Assembly (NCBI GenBank): GCA_017984895.1
Contig: JAGNYO010000001.1
Coordinates: 1 to 64,000, forward strand
DNA from: Sphingobium sp.
Lineage (GTDB): Bacteria; Pseudomonadota; Alphaproteobacteria; Sphingomonadales; Sphingomonadaceae
Reading direction: 5' to 3'
Length of the DNA stretch: 64,000 nt
A program made the position numbers and the translations under genes. Below are positions 37,361 to 46,401 of the stretch, piece by piece (the stretch's first letter is position 1; the number at the start of each line of letters is the position of its first letter). Below the pieces are notes generated by a model that saw only the letters and a list, made by a program, of their open reading frames with translations, had not been told where the DNA came from and did not search any database.

Positions 37361-37738
37361 ATGAACAGCCTTCTTGTCATGATCGGCGGCGCATTGGGTG
37401 CGCTCGCCCGCTATCAGTTCGGCCGCATGGCGGGGCGGCTGTTGAGCAATAGCTGGCCGTGGGGGACGCTGGGCGTCAACATCATCGGTGGGCTGGCGAT
37501 GGGGCTGCTGGCGGGCTGGCTCGCGCGGCACGGCTCCGGCGTCGGGGAGCAGGCGCGGTTGCTGATCGGCGTGGGTGTGCTGGGCGGCTTCACCACTTTT
37601 TCCGCGTTCAGTCTGGAAACTGCGCTGATGATCGAGCGCGGGCAACTGGGCGGCGCGGCGGTTTATGCTGTGCTTTCAGTAGTGCTTTCGGTGGCCGCAC
37701 TGTTTGGCGGCCTGTTTACGATGCGGGGGCTGGCATGA
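37361..37738 (+). CDS. crcB: Fluoride channel CrcB/FluC
   Basis: A 125-residue small membrane protein of the Fluc/CrcB family of dimeric fluoride exporters. Four hydrophobic segments and the signature GGALGALARYQFGR, TLGVNIIGGLAMGLL and GGFTTFSAFSLE (the TTFS motif lining the ion path) are present. The GGGGGAAG before the ATG at 37361 fixes the start; the frame is open 12 codons further upstream without a ribosome site. I see no fluoride riboswitch in the 60 bases before it. Its stop overlaps the next gene by four bases. Confidence 0.93.
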   Translation: MNSLLVMIGGALGALARYQFGRMAGRLLSNSWPWGTLGVNIIGGLAMGLLAGWLARHGSGVGEQARLLIGVGVLGGFTTFSAFSLETALMIERGQLGGAAVYAVLSVVLSVAALFGGLFTMRGLA

Positions 37739-38952
37739 GCGCACCCAAGACCGATACTGGCAACGCCCAGACCGCGATCATCAAAGCGGAGGATGACGGC
37801 ATCCGGCTCGATCGCTGGTTCAAGCGCCACATGCCGGACGTGTCCTTCGCCACCGTCTCGCGCTGGGCGCGCACCGGGCAACTCCGCTTGGATGGCGCGC
37901 GCGCTACGCCGGGCGACAGGGTAGCCGAAGGACAATCGCTCCGCATCCCGCCCATCCCCGCGTCTACACCCGCCAAGCCCGCTCGGCCCACCCGCCCGAT
38001 GCGGCCCCGCCTCTCCGACGAGGAGATGGACTTCGCGCAGGGCCTTGTCATCCACCAGGATGCGCATGCTATCGTCATTAATAAGCCGCCCGGCCTCGCC
38101 ACGCAGGGCGGCACCAAGACGGACAGCCATGTCGATGGCCTGCTCGATGCGCTGATGTATGAGCGCGACGATCGGCCCAAGCTCGTCCACCGGCTCGACA
38201 AGGATACATCCGGCGCGCTGCTGCTCGCGCGCACGCCAAAATCCGCCGCCTATTTTGCCAAGGCCTTCTCCAGCCGCACCGCGCGCAAGGTCTATTGGGC
38301 GCTGGTCATCGGCGTGCCGAGTATCGAGCAGGGCATGATCGACCTGCCGCTTGCCAAGCAGCCGGGCACCGGCGGCGAGAAAATGCATGTCGACGAGGAT
38401 CAGGGCCTGCCCTCACGCACCCGCTATCGTGTGATTGAACGGGCGGGCAACCGTACTTGCTGGATCGAGCTGCAACCCTATACCGGGCGCACGCATCAGC
38501 TCCGTGTGCACCTCGCTGCGATCGGCCATCCCATCGTGGGCGATGGCAAATATGGCGGCAAGGATGCTTTCCTCTCCGGCACCATCAGTCGCAAGATGCA
38601 TCTGCATGCGCGCCGTATCCGCATAGACAGCCCGGATGGCGGGCGGGTAGACGTGAAGGCCGAGCTGCCAGCGCATTTTGCCGAGAGCCTTGATGATCTG
38701 GGCTTTGACCTCGCGAAAGGCGAGCTGCTGCTTGATGACGAGATCGACACCGGCCCCACAAAGGACGACATCAAGCGCGTGGCGAAGCAGCACGCCAAGC
38801 AGGTGCGCAAGGACAAGCGCGGGGAACGGCGCGGACGTGGGCAGGATGCCGACAAGAAACCGCTGGCCCGAAAACCGCTGACTGCCAAGTCACCTGCCAA
38901 CAAATTTCCCGCAGCAAAGCCTCGCCCCAAAGGCCCGCCACGCGCCAAATGA
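37735..38952 (+). CDS. rluC: RluA-family 23S rRNA pseudouridine synthase (RluC-like)
   Basis: A 405-residue pseudouridine synthase. The N-terminal S4 RNA-binding domain (IRLDRWFKRHMPDVSFATVSRWARTGQLRLDGARATPGDRV, residues about 20-60) is followed by a Pro/Ala linker and the RluA catalytic domain with HRLDKDTSGALLLA (catalytic Asp), YTGRTHQLRVHLAAIGHPIVGDGKYGG. The last 80 residues form a very basic tail (repeated Lys/Arg/Ala/Pro), common in alphaproteobacterial RluC-like proteins. Start and stop each overlap neighbours by four bases (ATGA). Exact rRNA target inferred from family. Confidence 0.9.
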   Translation: MSAPKTDTGNAQTAIIKAEDDGIRLDRWFKRHMPDVSFATVSRWARTGQLRLDGARATPGDRVAEGQSLRIPPIPASTPAKPARPTRPMRPRLSDEEMDFAQGLVIHQDAHAIVINKPPGLATQGGTKTDSHVDGLLDALMYERDDRPKLVHRLDKDTSGALLLARTPKSAAYFAKAFSSRTARKVYWALVIGVPSIEQGMIDLPLAKQPGTGGEKMHVDEDQGLPSRTRYRVIERAGNRTCWIELQPYTGRTHQLRVHLAAIGHPIVGDGKYGGKDAFLSGTISRKMHLHARRIRIDSPDGGRVDVKAELPAHFAESLDDLGFDLAKGELLLDDEIDTGPTKDDIKRVAKQHAKQVRKDKRGERRGRGQDADKKPLARKPLTAKSPANKFPAAKPRPKGPPRAK

Positions 38953-39614
38953 GCGCGCCCAACCGCCTCGCCCTGTTTGATTGCGACGGCACACTGGTCG
39001 ATAGCCAGCACGACATCGTGGAGGCGATGAACCGCTGTTTCGACGCAGTGAAGCTCGCGCCGCCGACTCGGCTGGAGACGCTCGCCGTCATCGGCCTCTC
39101 GCTGCCCCAAGCTATGGCGCGGCTGCTGCCCGATGCGGAAGGGCATTTCCACGATCATCTGGCGGCGCAATACAAGCTTGCTTTCCAGCACATGCGCCGC
39201 ACCAACGGCGTATCTGAGCCGCTTTACCCCGGTATTACCGAACTGATAGCACGGCTGGCGCAAGCGGGCTGGATGCTGGGCGTTGCCACTGGCAAGTCTG
39301 ATCGTGGCCTGCACAACTGTCTCACTGCCCACGGCATCATCGAGCATTTTATCACGCTGCAAACGGCGGATCGTCACCCCTCCAAACCGCATCCCTCGAT
39401 GGCGCTGCAAGCAATGGCGGACGCAGGCGCAGCACCGGAGACGACGGTGATGATCGGCGATACCAGTTACGACATGGAGATGGCGGCCAATGCTGGCATG
39501 CGCGCACTCGGTGTCAACTGGGGCTATCATAGCGTTGAGGAACTTATGCAATCGGGCGCGCAAGTCGTGGCGGTGGACATGGCGGAGCTGGAGCGCCATA
39601 TCATCGGATCATGA
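38949..39614 (+). CDS. HAD-family hydrolase (phosphoglycolate phosphatase-like)
   Basis: A 221-residue HAD hydrolase: motif I LFDCDGTLVDSQ (nucleophile Asp and acid Asp), motif II Thr/Ser in GVATGKSDRGL, and motif IV GDTSYDMEMAANAG. A helical cap with PTRLETLAVIGLSLPQAMARLLP follows motif I, as in Gph. The substrate is unproven; many of these genes are linked to rluC in sphingomonads and may act in general metabolite repair. It overlaps both neighbours by four bases. Confidence 0.88.
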   Translation: MSAPNRLALFDCDGTLVDSQHDIVEAMNRCFDAVKLAPPTRLETLAVIGLSLPQAMARLLPDAEGHFHDHLAAQYKLAFQHMRRTNGVSEPLYPGITELIARLAQAGWMLGVATGKSDRGLHNCLTAHGIIEHFITLQTADRHPSKPHPSMALQAMADAGAAPETTVMIGDTSYDMEMAANAGMRALGVNWGYHSVEELMQSGAQVVAVDMAELERHIIGS

Positions 39615-39862
39615 CCGAAATTGACGAACAAGCGGCCGCGCGTGAGGCCGCCGCAAAACAACGCTTCATTGCGCTCAACTTCTTTCGCCTCTCAGGCGTG
39701 GCGATCGTTGCGTTCGGCTTTCTCATCATGGCGCAGAAGTTCGGCTTCGTTACCGGGCAAAAGGCCAAGATCATGGGTGCAATCATCGCTTGTGTAGGCT
39801 TGTTTCAGGCGATGATTGTCCCACGCATTCTGGGCCGCGCATGGCGCACCCCATCAGAATGA
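39611..39862 (+). CDS. Small two-TM membrane protein
   Basis: An 83-residue protein with a charged N-terminal helix (MTEIDEQAAAREAAAKQRFIALNFFR), then two hydrophobic segments (LSGVAIVAFGFLIM and IMGAIIACVGLFQAMIVP) and a basic C-terminus. It starts four bases inside the HAD gene and lies 10 bases before the ATP12 gene. The name and function are unknown; its position between a phosphatase and an ATPase chaperone is the only clue. Confidence 0.72.
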   Translation: MTEIDEQAAAREAAAKQRFIALNFFRLSGVAIVAFGFLIMAQKFGFVTGQKAKIMGAIIACVGLFQAMIVPRILGRAWRTPSE

Positions 39863-39872
39863 CACTGGCGCG

Positions 39873-40568
39873 ATGAAGCGGTTTTACAAGCAAGCTACGG
39901 CCGTAGAGGCCGATAGCGGCTGGGCGATCCAGCTCGATGGCCGGCCAGTGCGCACGCCTGCGCGCGCGGCGCTCGTCCTCCCCACCGCTGCTTTGGGCGA
40001 GGCTATGACGCAGGAGTGGGAGGGGCAGGGCGATGACATCGATCCTGCCTCTATGCCGCTGACCGGCATCGCCAACGCCGCGATAGACCATGTGATGCTA
40101 CACCCCGCCGCCTTCGCCGCGCCCATCGCGGCCTATGGGACAAGCGACCTGCTCTGTTATCGCGCCGACGCGCCGGAACCGCTGGTCGCGCGGCAGGCGG
40201 ACCAGTGGCAGCCGCTGCTCGACTGGGCGCAGACGCATTATGGCGTGGCCTTCCGCGTGACGAGCGGCATCGTCCATGTCGCGCAGCCGCCCGAAACCGT
40301 GACGCGGCTGGCCGATGCAGTGAACGCGCTCAGCCCCTTCATGCTCGCGCCGCTTTCCAGCCTAGTGAGCATGAGCGGATCGCTCGTCATTGGTTTGGCG
40401 GTGGTCGAGCGCGCCTTTCCGGTCGCGCAACTATGGCAGGCGGCGGAGCTGGACGAAATCTGGCAGGCGGAATTATGGGGCGACGACGATCAGGCGCTCA
40501 TCCGCCGCGCGCAACGGCATGAAGAGTTCATGATGCTGGCGCGGTTTGCGGAATTGGTGGGAGTTTAA
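39873..40568 (+). CDS. ATP12-family F1-ATPase assembly chaperone
   Basis: A 231-residue member of the ATP12 family, known in mitochondria and alphaproteobacteria as the chaperone of the F1 alpha subunit. Recognised segments: RFYKQATAVEADSGWAIQLDGRPVRTPARAALVLPTAALGEAMTQEWEGQG near the N-terminus and WQPLLDWAQTHYGVAFRVT. The ATG at 39873 is chosen; an earlier in-frame ATG at 39816 lies in the preceding gene. Its stop overlaps by four bases the stop of convergent gmk. The family is strongly alphaproteobacterial, a useful taxon marker. Confidence 0.9.
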   Translation: MKRFYKQATAVEADSGWAIQLDGRPVRTPARAALVLPTAALGEAMTQEWEGQGDDIDPASMPLTGIANAAIDHVMLHPAAFAAPIAAYGTSDLLCYRADAPEPLVARQADQWQPLLDWAQTHYGVAFRVTSGIVHVAQPPETVTRLADAVNALSPFMLAPLSSLVSMSGSLVIGLAVVERAFPVAQLWQAAELDEIWQAELWGDDDQALIRRAQRHEEFMMLARFAELVGV

Positions 40569-41227
40569 CCCTCTGCTCGCTTCCCCAGCCCCCGGATAAA
40601 CCCGATCAGCCCGGTCTGGCGGCTGCGTTTCAGGCGCTCTGCGTGGAGGATTGTGCGCACCTTCTCGAAACAGCTTTGCGCGTCGTCATTCACCAGAACA
40701 TAGTCATAGCCATCCCAGTGGGCGATTTCGTTGGCGGCGCGGTCCATGCGGCCGCGGATCACCTCTTCGCTGTCCGTCCCGCGCGCGCGCAGGCGGCGTT
40801 CCAGCTCTTCGATCGAGGGCGGGAGGATGAACACGCGCACCACATCGCCACCCGCGATCTGGTGAAGCTGTTGGGCGCCCTGCCAATCTATATCGAACAA
40901 TACGTCGCGCCCCGCTTCGAGCATGGCGTCGACCGGAGTTTTCGGCGTGCCGTAGCGATTGCCAAACACATGTGCCCATTCGAGGAAGGCGTTGTTCGAC
41001 ACCATTGCACGGAACTGTTCCAGCGAAACGAAGTGATAGTCTTTGCCGTCCATCTCACCGGGGCGTATCGGGCGGGTCGTCGCTGAGACGGACATTTGTA
41101 GCCCAGGCTCGGACGTAAGCAACATACGCGAGATGGTCGATTTACCCGCACCTGAGGGCGACGACAGCACAAACAACAGCCCACGTCTGCGGAATTTATG
41201 GGGATCGTTTTCAGTATTTTCGGCCAT
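40565..41227 (-). CDS. gmk: Guanylate kinase
   Basis: Phosphorylates GMP to GDP. The 220-residue product has the P-loop SSPSGAGKSTISRML, the GMP-binding SVSATTRPIRPGEMDGKDYHFVS and the lid GTDSEEVIRGRMDRAANEIAHW. A basic C-terminal extension ends in RSRQTGLIGFIRGLGKRAEG. The start sits 64 bases from the end of the next minus-strand gene, so it has its own promoter region. Confidence 0.96.
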   Translation of the reverse strand: MAENTENDPHKFRRRGLLFVLSSPSGAGKSTISRMLLTSEPGLQMSVSATTRPIRPGEMDGKDYHFVSLEQFRAMVSNNAFLEWAHVFGNRYGTPKTPVDAMLEAGRDVLFDIDWQGAQQLHQIAGGDVVRVFILPPSIEELERRLRARGTDSEEVIRGRMDRAANEIAHWDGYDYVLVNDDAQSCFEKVRTILHAERLKRSRQTGLIGFIRGLGKRAEG

Positions 41228-41291
41228 GTCTGCTAGTGGCGCGGGGCGGCCTTTCCGTCAAGTAGGCCGCCTTAGCCATATCAAGCAGAAA

Positions 41292-41579
41292 TTACCGGCT
41301 TTTGGGCTCCGCTTTGCTTTTGTTAGCAGACCGGGCAACCTGCGCCGCCCCCTCGAACCTGCGCTCCTGATTGCGTTTATACAGCTTGTGTCCCAGCCAT
41401 GCACCGCCGATCACCAGCGCCCCGATAGGGGAACGGCGCACAAAATTGCTTGCCAGCAACCCTGCCATGGCGCCCATCGCGCCCGACTTTCCGGACTTCT
41501 CTGCAATGCTGGAACCGAGCATGCCGCCTATGAGTTTTCCGATCATCTTGACATGGCTCCTTTTAGTTTGTTTCGCCAT
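41292..41579 (-). CDS. Small glycine-rich hypothetical protein
   Basis: A 95-residue basic protein. After MAKQTKRSHVK comes a glycine-zipper-like hydrophobic part (MIGKLIGGMLGSSIAEKSGKSGAMGAMAGLLASNF), then a second short hydrophobic segment (PIGALVIGGAWLGHKLY) and a basic tail. AGGAGG with a five-base spacer supports the start at 41579; a second AGGAG would fit an internal ATG eleven codons on (MIGKLIGG). Function unknown; a membrane-associated protein is likely from composition. Confidence 0.7.
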   Translation of the reverse strand: MAKQTKRSHVKMIGKLIGGMLGSSIAEKSGKSGAMGAMAGLLASNFVRRSPIGALVIGGAWLGHKLYKRNQERRFEGAAQVARSANKSKAEPKSR

Positions 41580-41630
41580 ATCAACCTCCTGTATGCGGCT
41601 TTAGTTCCAGAACTGTGCTGGCCGCGGCAT

Positions 41631-42119
41631 CTATTTACGCTTGCCGAAATCGACCGTGACGACATTGGACCCGTCTGCGTCAGGCGCGGCTGCCGGGGTT
41701 GCGTCATTCTCCGCCACTTCATGCGGTTCAGGCTCGTTCGCCTCTTCCTGCGCCTGGAACTGGAGTGCGAAATTCACTGCGGGATCGACGAAAGCGGTGA
41801 TCGCGGCAAATGGCACCACCAGCTGTGCCGGAACCTGATTGAAGGTCAGGCTGACACGAAACAGGGTGTCCTCCACCTTCAAATCCCAGAATTTGTTTTG
41901 CAGCACGATCGTCATTTCATCAGGAAATCTCTCGGTCAGGTGCCGAGGCACAGAAACGCCGGGGGCGTGTGTCCGAAAGGTGATATAGAAATGATGCTCG
42001 CCCGGCAGGCTGCCGCCAGTGGTTTCAATCTGGCCCAGCACCCGGCCTACTACCGCACGCAGGGCCTCCTGAACGATCTCGTCATAGGGAATCAGGCTAT
42101 CGGGCAAATCGTCGCTCAT
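41631..42119 (-). CDS. sspB: ClpXP adaptor SspB
   Basis: Alphaproteobacterial SspB (162 residues), which delivers ssrA-tagged proteins to ClpXP. The substrate-binding fold ([76 protein letters not shown]) is followed by an acidic linker and a C-terminal ClpX-binding tail ([10 protein letters not shown]). The open frame continues upstream, but the ATG at 42119 gives the usual N-terminus (MSDDLPDSL). Divergent from hisB with a 97-base spacer. Confidence 0.92.
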   Translation of the reverse strand: MSDDLPDSLIPYDEIVQEALRAVVGRVLGQIETTGGSLPGEHHFYITFRTHAPGVSVPRHLTERFPDEMTIVLQNKFWDLKVEDTLFRVSLTFNQVPAQLVVPFAAITAFVDPAVNFALQFQAQEEANEPEPHEVAENDATPAAAPDADGSNVVTVDFGKRK

Positions 42120-42216
42120 GCCTTTCACCCTAACGCGCGCGGGGGGCGGGTCAAGCCTCGGAATATTCGGCCTGCAAAACATTGCGCACCCGCAAAAGCG
42201 CGTTATAGGGGCGGAC

Positions 42217-42810
42217 ATGCGCACGGCAGAAATCAAGAGGGCCACAGGGGAAACCTCGATAGTCGTCGCCGTCAATCTCGACGGCACGGGTAGCTATGCC
42301 GTTTCGACCGGCATCGGCTTTCTCGATCATATGCTGGAGCAGCTCTCGCGCCACTCGCTGATCGACCTGAAGGTTGACTGCAAGGGCGACCTGCATGTCG
42401 ACCAGCATCACACCACCGAGGACACCGGCATTGCCATTGGTGAGGCAGTAGCGAAGGCGCTGGGCGACAAGCGCGGCATCGCCCGCTATGGCAGCGCCTA
42501 TTCCCCGATGGACGAGACGCTCTCTCGCGTGGCGCTGGACATTTCGGGCCGCCCCTATCTGGTGTGGAAGGCGGAGTTCACCACGCCGCGCCTGGGCGAA
42601 ATGGATACCGAGCTGTTTCAGCACTGGTTCCACAGCTTTGCAGGTGCGGCGGGCATCACCCTGCACGCCGAATGCCTCTATGGCGAGAATAACCACCATG
42701 TGATCGAGAGCCTGTTCAAGGGGCTGGCGCGCGCGCTGCGTATCGCGGTGGAAATCGACCCACGCAAGGGTGATGCGATCCCCTCGACCAAAGGGATGCT
42801 GGGAGGCTGA
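42217..42810 (+). CDS. hisB: Imidazoleglycerol-phosphate dehydratase
   Basis: Sixth step of histidine synthesis. The 197-residue monofunctional enzyme contains the manganese-binding repeats [12 protein letters not shown]...[13 protein letters not shown] and [10 protein letters not shown] / [15 protein letters not shown]. The ATG at 42217 gives the family N-terminus [13 protein letters not shown]. It opens the his gene run; GTTATA some 20 bases upstream could serve as a -10 element. Confidence 0.96.
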   Translation: MRTAEIKRATGETSIVVAVNLDGTGSYAVSTGIGFLDHMLEQLSRHSLIDLKVDCKGDLHVDQHHTTEDTGIAIGEAVAKALGDKRGIARYGSAYSPMDETLSRVALDISGRPYLVWKAEFTTPRLGEMDTELFQHWFHSFAGAAGITLHAECLYGENNHHVIESLFKGLARALRIAVEIDPRKGDAIPSTKGMLGG

Positions 42811-43095
42811 ATGTTCATTCTTTCAATCCGCTATACAGCGCCGATTGAACAGGTTGACCACCACCGGCGCGCGCATCTCGATTGGTTGCGCACGGGGCAT
42901 CAAGCGGGTGTTTTCCTGGGATGGGGACGCAAGACGCCGCTCACGGGAGGCATCGTGCTGGCCAAAGGCATGCGGGCAGAGGTGGAGGCATTGGCACTCA
43001 CGGACCCATTCGTCACTGGCAATGTGGCCGAGGTCGAAGTAATCGAGTGGACGCCGAGCTTCCTCGGTGAAGGCCTGGAGGCCCTCGGTTCATGA
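42811..43095 (+). CDS. YciI-family protein in the his operon
   Basis: A 94-residue protein of the YciI ferredoxin-like family (FILSIRYTAPIEQVDHHRRAHLDWLRTGHQAGVFLGWG, conserved His and Asp positions). It starts directly after the hisB stop with GGGAGG four bases before the ATG, and its stop overlaps hisH by four bases, so it is translated within the his operon. The family includes small putative enzymes or binding proteins; no role in histidine synthesis is known. Confidence 0.85.
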   Translation: MFILSIRYTAPIEQVDHHRRAHLDWLRTGHQAGVFLGWGRKTPLTGGIVLAKGMRAEVEALALTDPFVTGNVAEVEVIEWTPSFLGEGLEALGS

Positions 43096-43706
43096 CAATA
43101 GCGCTGATCGATTATGGCGCGGGCAATCTTCATTCGGTTTACAATGCGCTGATGAAGGCTGGAGCGGGCGATGTTGTGCTAGCCGCCGATGGTGATACGG
43201 TGCGCCGCGCGGATCGCATCGTCCTGCCGGGTGTCGGGGCATTTCGCGCCTGCCGCGATGGGCTGTATGCGCTCCCTGGCGTGGTCGAAGCGATGACAGA
43301 GGCGGTGCAAACCCGTGGCGTGCCGTTCCTTGGCATCTGCGTCGGCATGCAATTGCTGGCGGATAGCGGCGAAGAGTTTGGCAGTCATGACGGGCTGGGC
43401 TGGGTGCCGGGCATAGTGCGCCTGCTCGAATCTGCCGACCCCGCCATCAAGGTGCCGCATATGGGCTGGAACGACGTGGCCCCGACTACCCTCCATCCGC
43501 TGATCGTGCCCGGCGAGGCTTATTATCTGCATAGCTATCATTTCGCCGCGAGCGACCCTGCGCATGTTCTCGCTACTACCGAGCATGGCGGGCAATTGGT
43601 CAGCGCGGTGGGGCGTGACACGATTGTCGGCGTGCAATTTCACCCGGAAAAGAGCCAGAGCTATGGCCTTTCCTTCCTCTCCCGCTTTCTGGAATGGCGC
43701 CCGTGA
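43092..43706 (+). CDS. hisH: Imidazole glycerol phosphate synthase, glutaminase subunit
   Basis: Glutamine amidotransferase (204 residues) that feeds ammonia to HisF. The catalytic triad is the Cys of [17 protein letters not shown] and the His and Glu of [13 protein letters not shown]. The N-terminal [18 protein letters not shown] is diagnostic. Overlaps yciI by four bases and hisA by four. Confidence 0.96.
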   Translation: MTIALIDYGAGNLHSVYNALMKAGAGDVVLAADGDTVRRADRIVLPGVGAFRACRDGLYALPGVVEAMTEAVQTRGVPFLGICVGMQLLADSGEEFGSHDGLGWVPGIVRLLESADPAIKVPHMGWNDVAPTTLHPLIVPGEAYYLHSYHFAASDPAHVLATTEHGGQLVSAVGRDTIVGVQFHPEKSQSYGLSFLSRFLEWRP

Positions 43707-44437
43707 GCATTATCGTTTTTCCCGCGATTGATCTCAAAGGCGGGCAGGTCGTCCGTCTTGCCGAGGGTGATATGGACCGCGCGACCGTCTATGGCGACGA
43801 TCCCGCGCGCCAAGCGCTGCTCTTTGCCGAGGCTGGCGCGCAGCATCTGCATGTGGTCGATCTGGATGGCAGTTTCGCCGGGCGCGCGGTCAATGGCGCG
43901 GCGGTGGAAAGCATTGTTTCCGCCTTCCCCGGCCATGTGCAGCTTGGTGGCGGCATCCGCAACCGCGAGTCGGTGGAGCGCTGGTTCGACCTCGGCGTCA
44001 CGCGCATCGTCATCGGCACGGCGGCGCTGAAAGACCCGGAGTTCGTCAAGGCGGCGGCGCGCGATTTCCCCGGCGGCATCGTCGTCGCGGTCGATGCGCG
44101 CGATGGCTTCGTCGCGACCGAAGGCTGGGCCGAGAAAAGCGACATGGAAATGATCGACCTTGCCCGCCGGTTCGAGGATGCGGGCGTCGCCGCGCTGCTC
44201 TTTACCGATGTCGGGCGCGACGGGATGCTTAAAGGCTGCAATATCGACGCGACCGTCAGTCTCGCGCGCGGCTGCTCCATCCCGGTCATCGCCAGCGGCG
44301 GCGTTGCGGGCATAGCGGACATCCGCATATTGAGCCTCCATGCGCAGGACGGGATCGAGGGCGTCATCACGGGCCGCGCGCTCTATGACGGGCGGCTGGA
44401 CCTCAAGGCTGCGCTCGCCGTGGCGGCGGCGGAATGA
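43703..44437 (+). CDS. hisA: ProFAR isomerase
   Basis: Isomerises 5'-ProFAR to PRFAR. A 244-residue beta/alpha barrel with [16 protein letters not shown] (catalytic Asp), the two phosphate sites LGGGIRN and [11 protein letters not shown], and [14 protein letters not shown] at 43703 overlapping the hisH stop is the preferred start; an ATG at 43694 gives MAPV in front but lacks a ribosome site. Followed by a 124-base gap containing a large hairpin. Confidence 0.95.
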   Translation: MSIIVFPAIDLKGGQVVRLAEGDMDRATVYGDDPARQALLFAEAGAQHLHVVDLDGSFAGRAVNGAAVESIVSAFPGHVQLGGGIRNRESVERWFDLGVTRIVIGTAALKDPEFVKAAARDFPGGIVVAVDARDGFVATEGWAEKSDMEMIDLARRFEDAGVAALLFTDVGRDGMLKGCNIDATVSLARGCSIPVIASGGVAGIADIRILSLHAQDGIEGVITGRALYDGRLDLKAALAVAAAE

Positions 44438-44464
44438 ATATGATCGTTGAAGCGCGTGGCGCAG

Positions 44465-44528
44465 GCCCTCTCCCCCGCCCAACCACCCGATATTATATCC
44501 TGTCGGGTGGTTGGGCGGGGGAGCGGGC
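44465..44528. repeat. Long perfect hairpin between hisA and hisF
   Basis: Bases 44470-44490 and 44503-44523 are perfect complements over 21 base pairs around a 12-base AT-rich loop (TATTATATCCTG); GCCC (44465-44468) pairs with GGGC (44525-44528) beyond one mismatch. The stem is unusually long for a terminator. It lies 33 bases after the hisA stop and 34 bases before hisF, within the operon. Confidence 0.75.
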
Positions 44529-44561
44529 TGGTGCCGTATCCGAGCGCGAGCGAGGCCAACA

Positions 44562-45335
44562 ATGACCGTCCGCGTTAGAGTAATCCCCTGTCTCGATGTG
44601 GCGAATGGTCGCGTGGTCAAGGGCGTGAACTTCGTCGATCTGGCCGACGCGGGCGATCCGGTTGAACAGGCACGGCTGTATGACAGCATGGGCGCGGACG
44701 AGCTGTGCTTCCTTGATATCACCGCCAGCCATGAGGACCGTGGCACGATCCTTGATATCGTCAAGCGCACCGCCGAGGTGTGCTTCATGCCCGTCACCGT
44801 CGGCGGCGGGGTGCGCAGCGCCGAGGATGCGCGCGCGCTGCTGCTCGCCGGGGCGGACAAGGTTGCGGTGAATAGCGCCGCCGTATCGCGCCCGGAAGTG
44901 GTGGCGGACATCGCCGACCGCTTCGGCAGCCAGTGTATCGTCGCGAGTGTCGATGCGCGGTGCGTGGCGGAGGGACGGTGGGAGATTTTCACTCATGGAG
45001 GCCGACGCGCGACCGGGATTGACGCGCTGGAACATGCGCATCGGCTGGCGCAGATGGGCGCGGGCGAGCTGCTCGTCACCTCGATGGATGGCGACGGCAC
45101 CAAACAGGGCTATGACCTTGCGCTCACCCGCGCGATTGCGGACAGCGTCTCCGTGCCCGTCATCGCCAGCGGCGGCGTCGGCACGCTCGATCATCTGGTC
45201 GAGGGCGTGCGCAAGGGCCATGCCTCAGCCGTGCTCGCCGCGTCCATCTTCCACTTCGGTCAGCATACGATCGCCGAGGCGCACGCGGCGTTGGCGGCGG
45301 CGGGGATCGCTGTGCGCACTCCGATCGAGGCATAA
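44562..45335 (+). CDS. hisF: Imidazole glycerol phosphate synthase, cyclase subunit
   Basis: Forms imidazole glycerol phosphate and AICAR from PRFAR and ammonia, with HisH. A 257-residue beta/alpha barrel: [23 protein letters not shown] (catalytic Asp), the phosphate site [21 protein letters not shown] [18 protein letters not shown] and [11 protein letters not shown]. The ATG at 44562 follows GAGG. hisE, which often follows hisF in alphaproteobacteria, is absent; a glycosyltransferase gene comes next. Confidence 0.96.
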   Translation: MTVRVRVIPCLDVANGRVVKGVNFVDLADAGDPVEQARLYDSMGADELCFLDITASHEDRGTILDIVKRTAEVCFMPVTVGGGVRSAEDARALLLAGADKVAVNSAAVSRPEVVADIADRFGSQCIVASVDARCVAEGRWEIFTHGGRRATGIDALEHAHRLAQMGAGELLVTSMDGDGTKQGYDLALTRAIADSVSVPVIASGGVGTLDHLVEGVRKGHASAVLAASIFHFGQHTIAEAHAALAAAGIAVRTPIEA

Positions 45336-45480
45336 CTTCTCGCAGCTGCAACAAAAAAGGTGAACGCGGTTGCGTTGCCAAGCCCGGTAACGGTAATAGC
45401 CTTTTAAGACCCGCCTGTTAAGGGCGAGTGCGCATATTATTGGCGCTGTTTAATGGGCATTGTGGATTTCGGGGGTTAAA

Positions 45481-46401
45481 ATGCGGACAGTGGATCTGGC
45501 GACGGCAAGCGGCATAGCGGCAGGATCTGCCGCACCGGCAATCTCTGTCGTCATTCCCGCCTATAACGAGGAAAACGCCGTCATCCCGACTATCGAGCGG
45601 GTGCGGCAGGTGTTGGGCGAAGCGAATATCCCATTCGAGCTAGTCGTGGTCAACGATGGCTCGAAGGATGGCACCGCCGCCGCTGCCAAATCGACTGGCG
45701 TGCATGTCGTCGATTTCCCGCACAATGGCGGCTATGGCCGCGCGCTTAAGGCAGGCATCGCCGTAACCAAGGCGCCGCTCGTCGCGATTATCGACGCGGA
45801 CGGCACCTATCCGCCCGAAATGCTGCCCCAGATGATCGAGATGGCCGCCTATAACGAAATGGTGGTGGGGGATCGTGGCGCGGCGATGAAGGGCGTGCCG
45901 ATGATCCGCAAGCCCGCCAAATGGGTGCTGAACAATCTCGCCAGCTATCTCGCGGGCCACAAGATCACCGATCTCAATTCTGGCCTGCGCGTATTTCGCC
46001 GCCCCCAGCTGGAGCGGTTCATCCACCTGCTGCCGAATGCCTTTAGCTTTACGACGACGATCACGCTCTGCATGCTCGCGTCGGGCTTCAACGTGTCCTA
46101 TCTGCCCATTACCTATGGCAAACGGGTGGGCACATCCAAGATCAAGGCCGTGGATTTCTTCCGTTTCATGATGCTGGTGTTCCGCCTGACGGTCTATTTC
46201 CAGCCGCTGCGTATCTTCATGCCGCTGGGCGCAGTTCTGATGCTGATCGGAGTCGGCAAGGCGATTTATGACGTCTGGCTCGACAATTTGTCAGAAACGG
46301 CGGTGTTCGGCATGCTGGGCGCGGTGGTGATCTGGAGCTTCGGCCTGATCGCCGATATGATCGCACGGATCCAGTTGCGGCCCCCATCAGGCCATAGCTG
46401 A
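45481..46401 (+). CDS. Glycosyltransferase family 2, DPM1/polyprenyl-phosphate sugar synthase type
   Basis: A 306-residue enzyme with a GT2 catalytic domain (ISVVIPAYNEENAVIPTIERVRQVL, VVNDGSKDGTAAAA, IIDADGTYPPEMLPQMIEM) and two hydrophobic segments near the C-terminus (LRIFMPLGAVLMLIGVGKAIYD and VFGMLGAVVIWSFGLIADMIARI). DxD is present as DAD. This architecture is typical of enzymes that move a sugar from a nucleotide to polyprenyl phosphate on the inner face of the membrane. GGGGG lies just before the ATG at 45481. The stop overlaps the next gene by one base. The sugar is not identifiable. Confidence 0.87.
   Translation: MRTVDLATASGIAAGSAAPAISVVIPAYNEENAVIPTIERVRQVLGEANIPFELVVVNDGSKDGTAAAAKSTGVHVVDFPHNGGYGRALKAGIAVTKAPLVAIIDADGTYPPEMLPQMIEMAAYNEMVVGDRGAAMKGVPMIRKPAKWVLNNLASYLAGHKITDLNSGLRVFRRPQLERFIHLLPNAFSFTTTITLCMLASGFNVSYLPITYGKRVGTSKIKAVDFFRFMMLVFRLTVYFQPLRIFMPLGAVLMLIGVGKAIYDVWLDNLSETAVFGMLGAVVIWSFGLIADMIARIQLRPPSGHS

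Noticed and set aside
41043..42293. A 416-codon plus-strand open frame across gmk, the small glycine-rich gene and sspB
   Set aside because: It runs antisense through three well-supported genes and has no family features.
43661..44992. A 443-codon minus-strand open frame across hisA and hisF
   Set aside because: Low-complexity Ser/Ala/Arg translation opposite well-conserved his genes; it is a shadow of codon bias.
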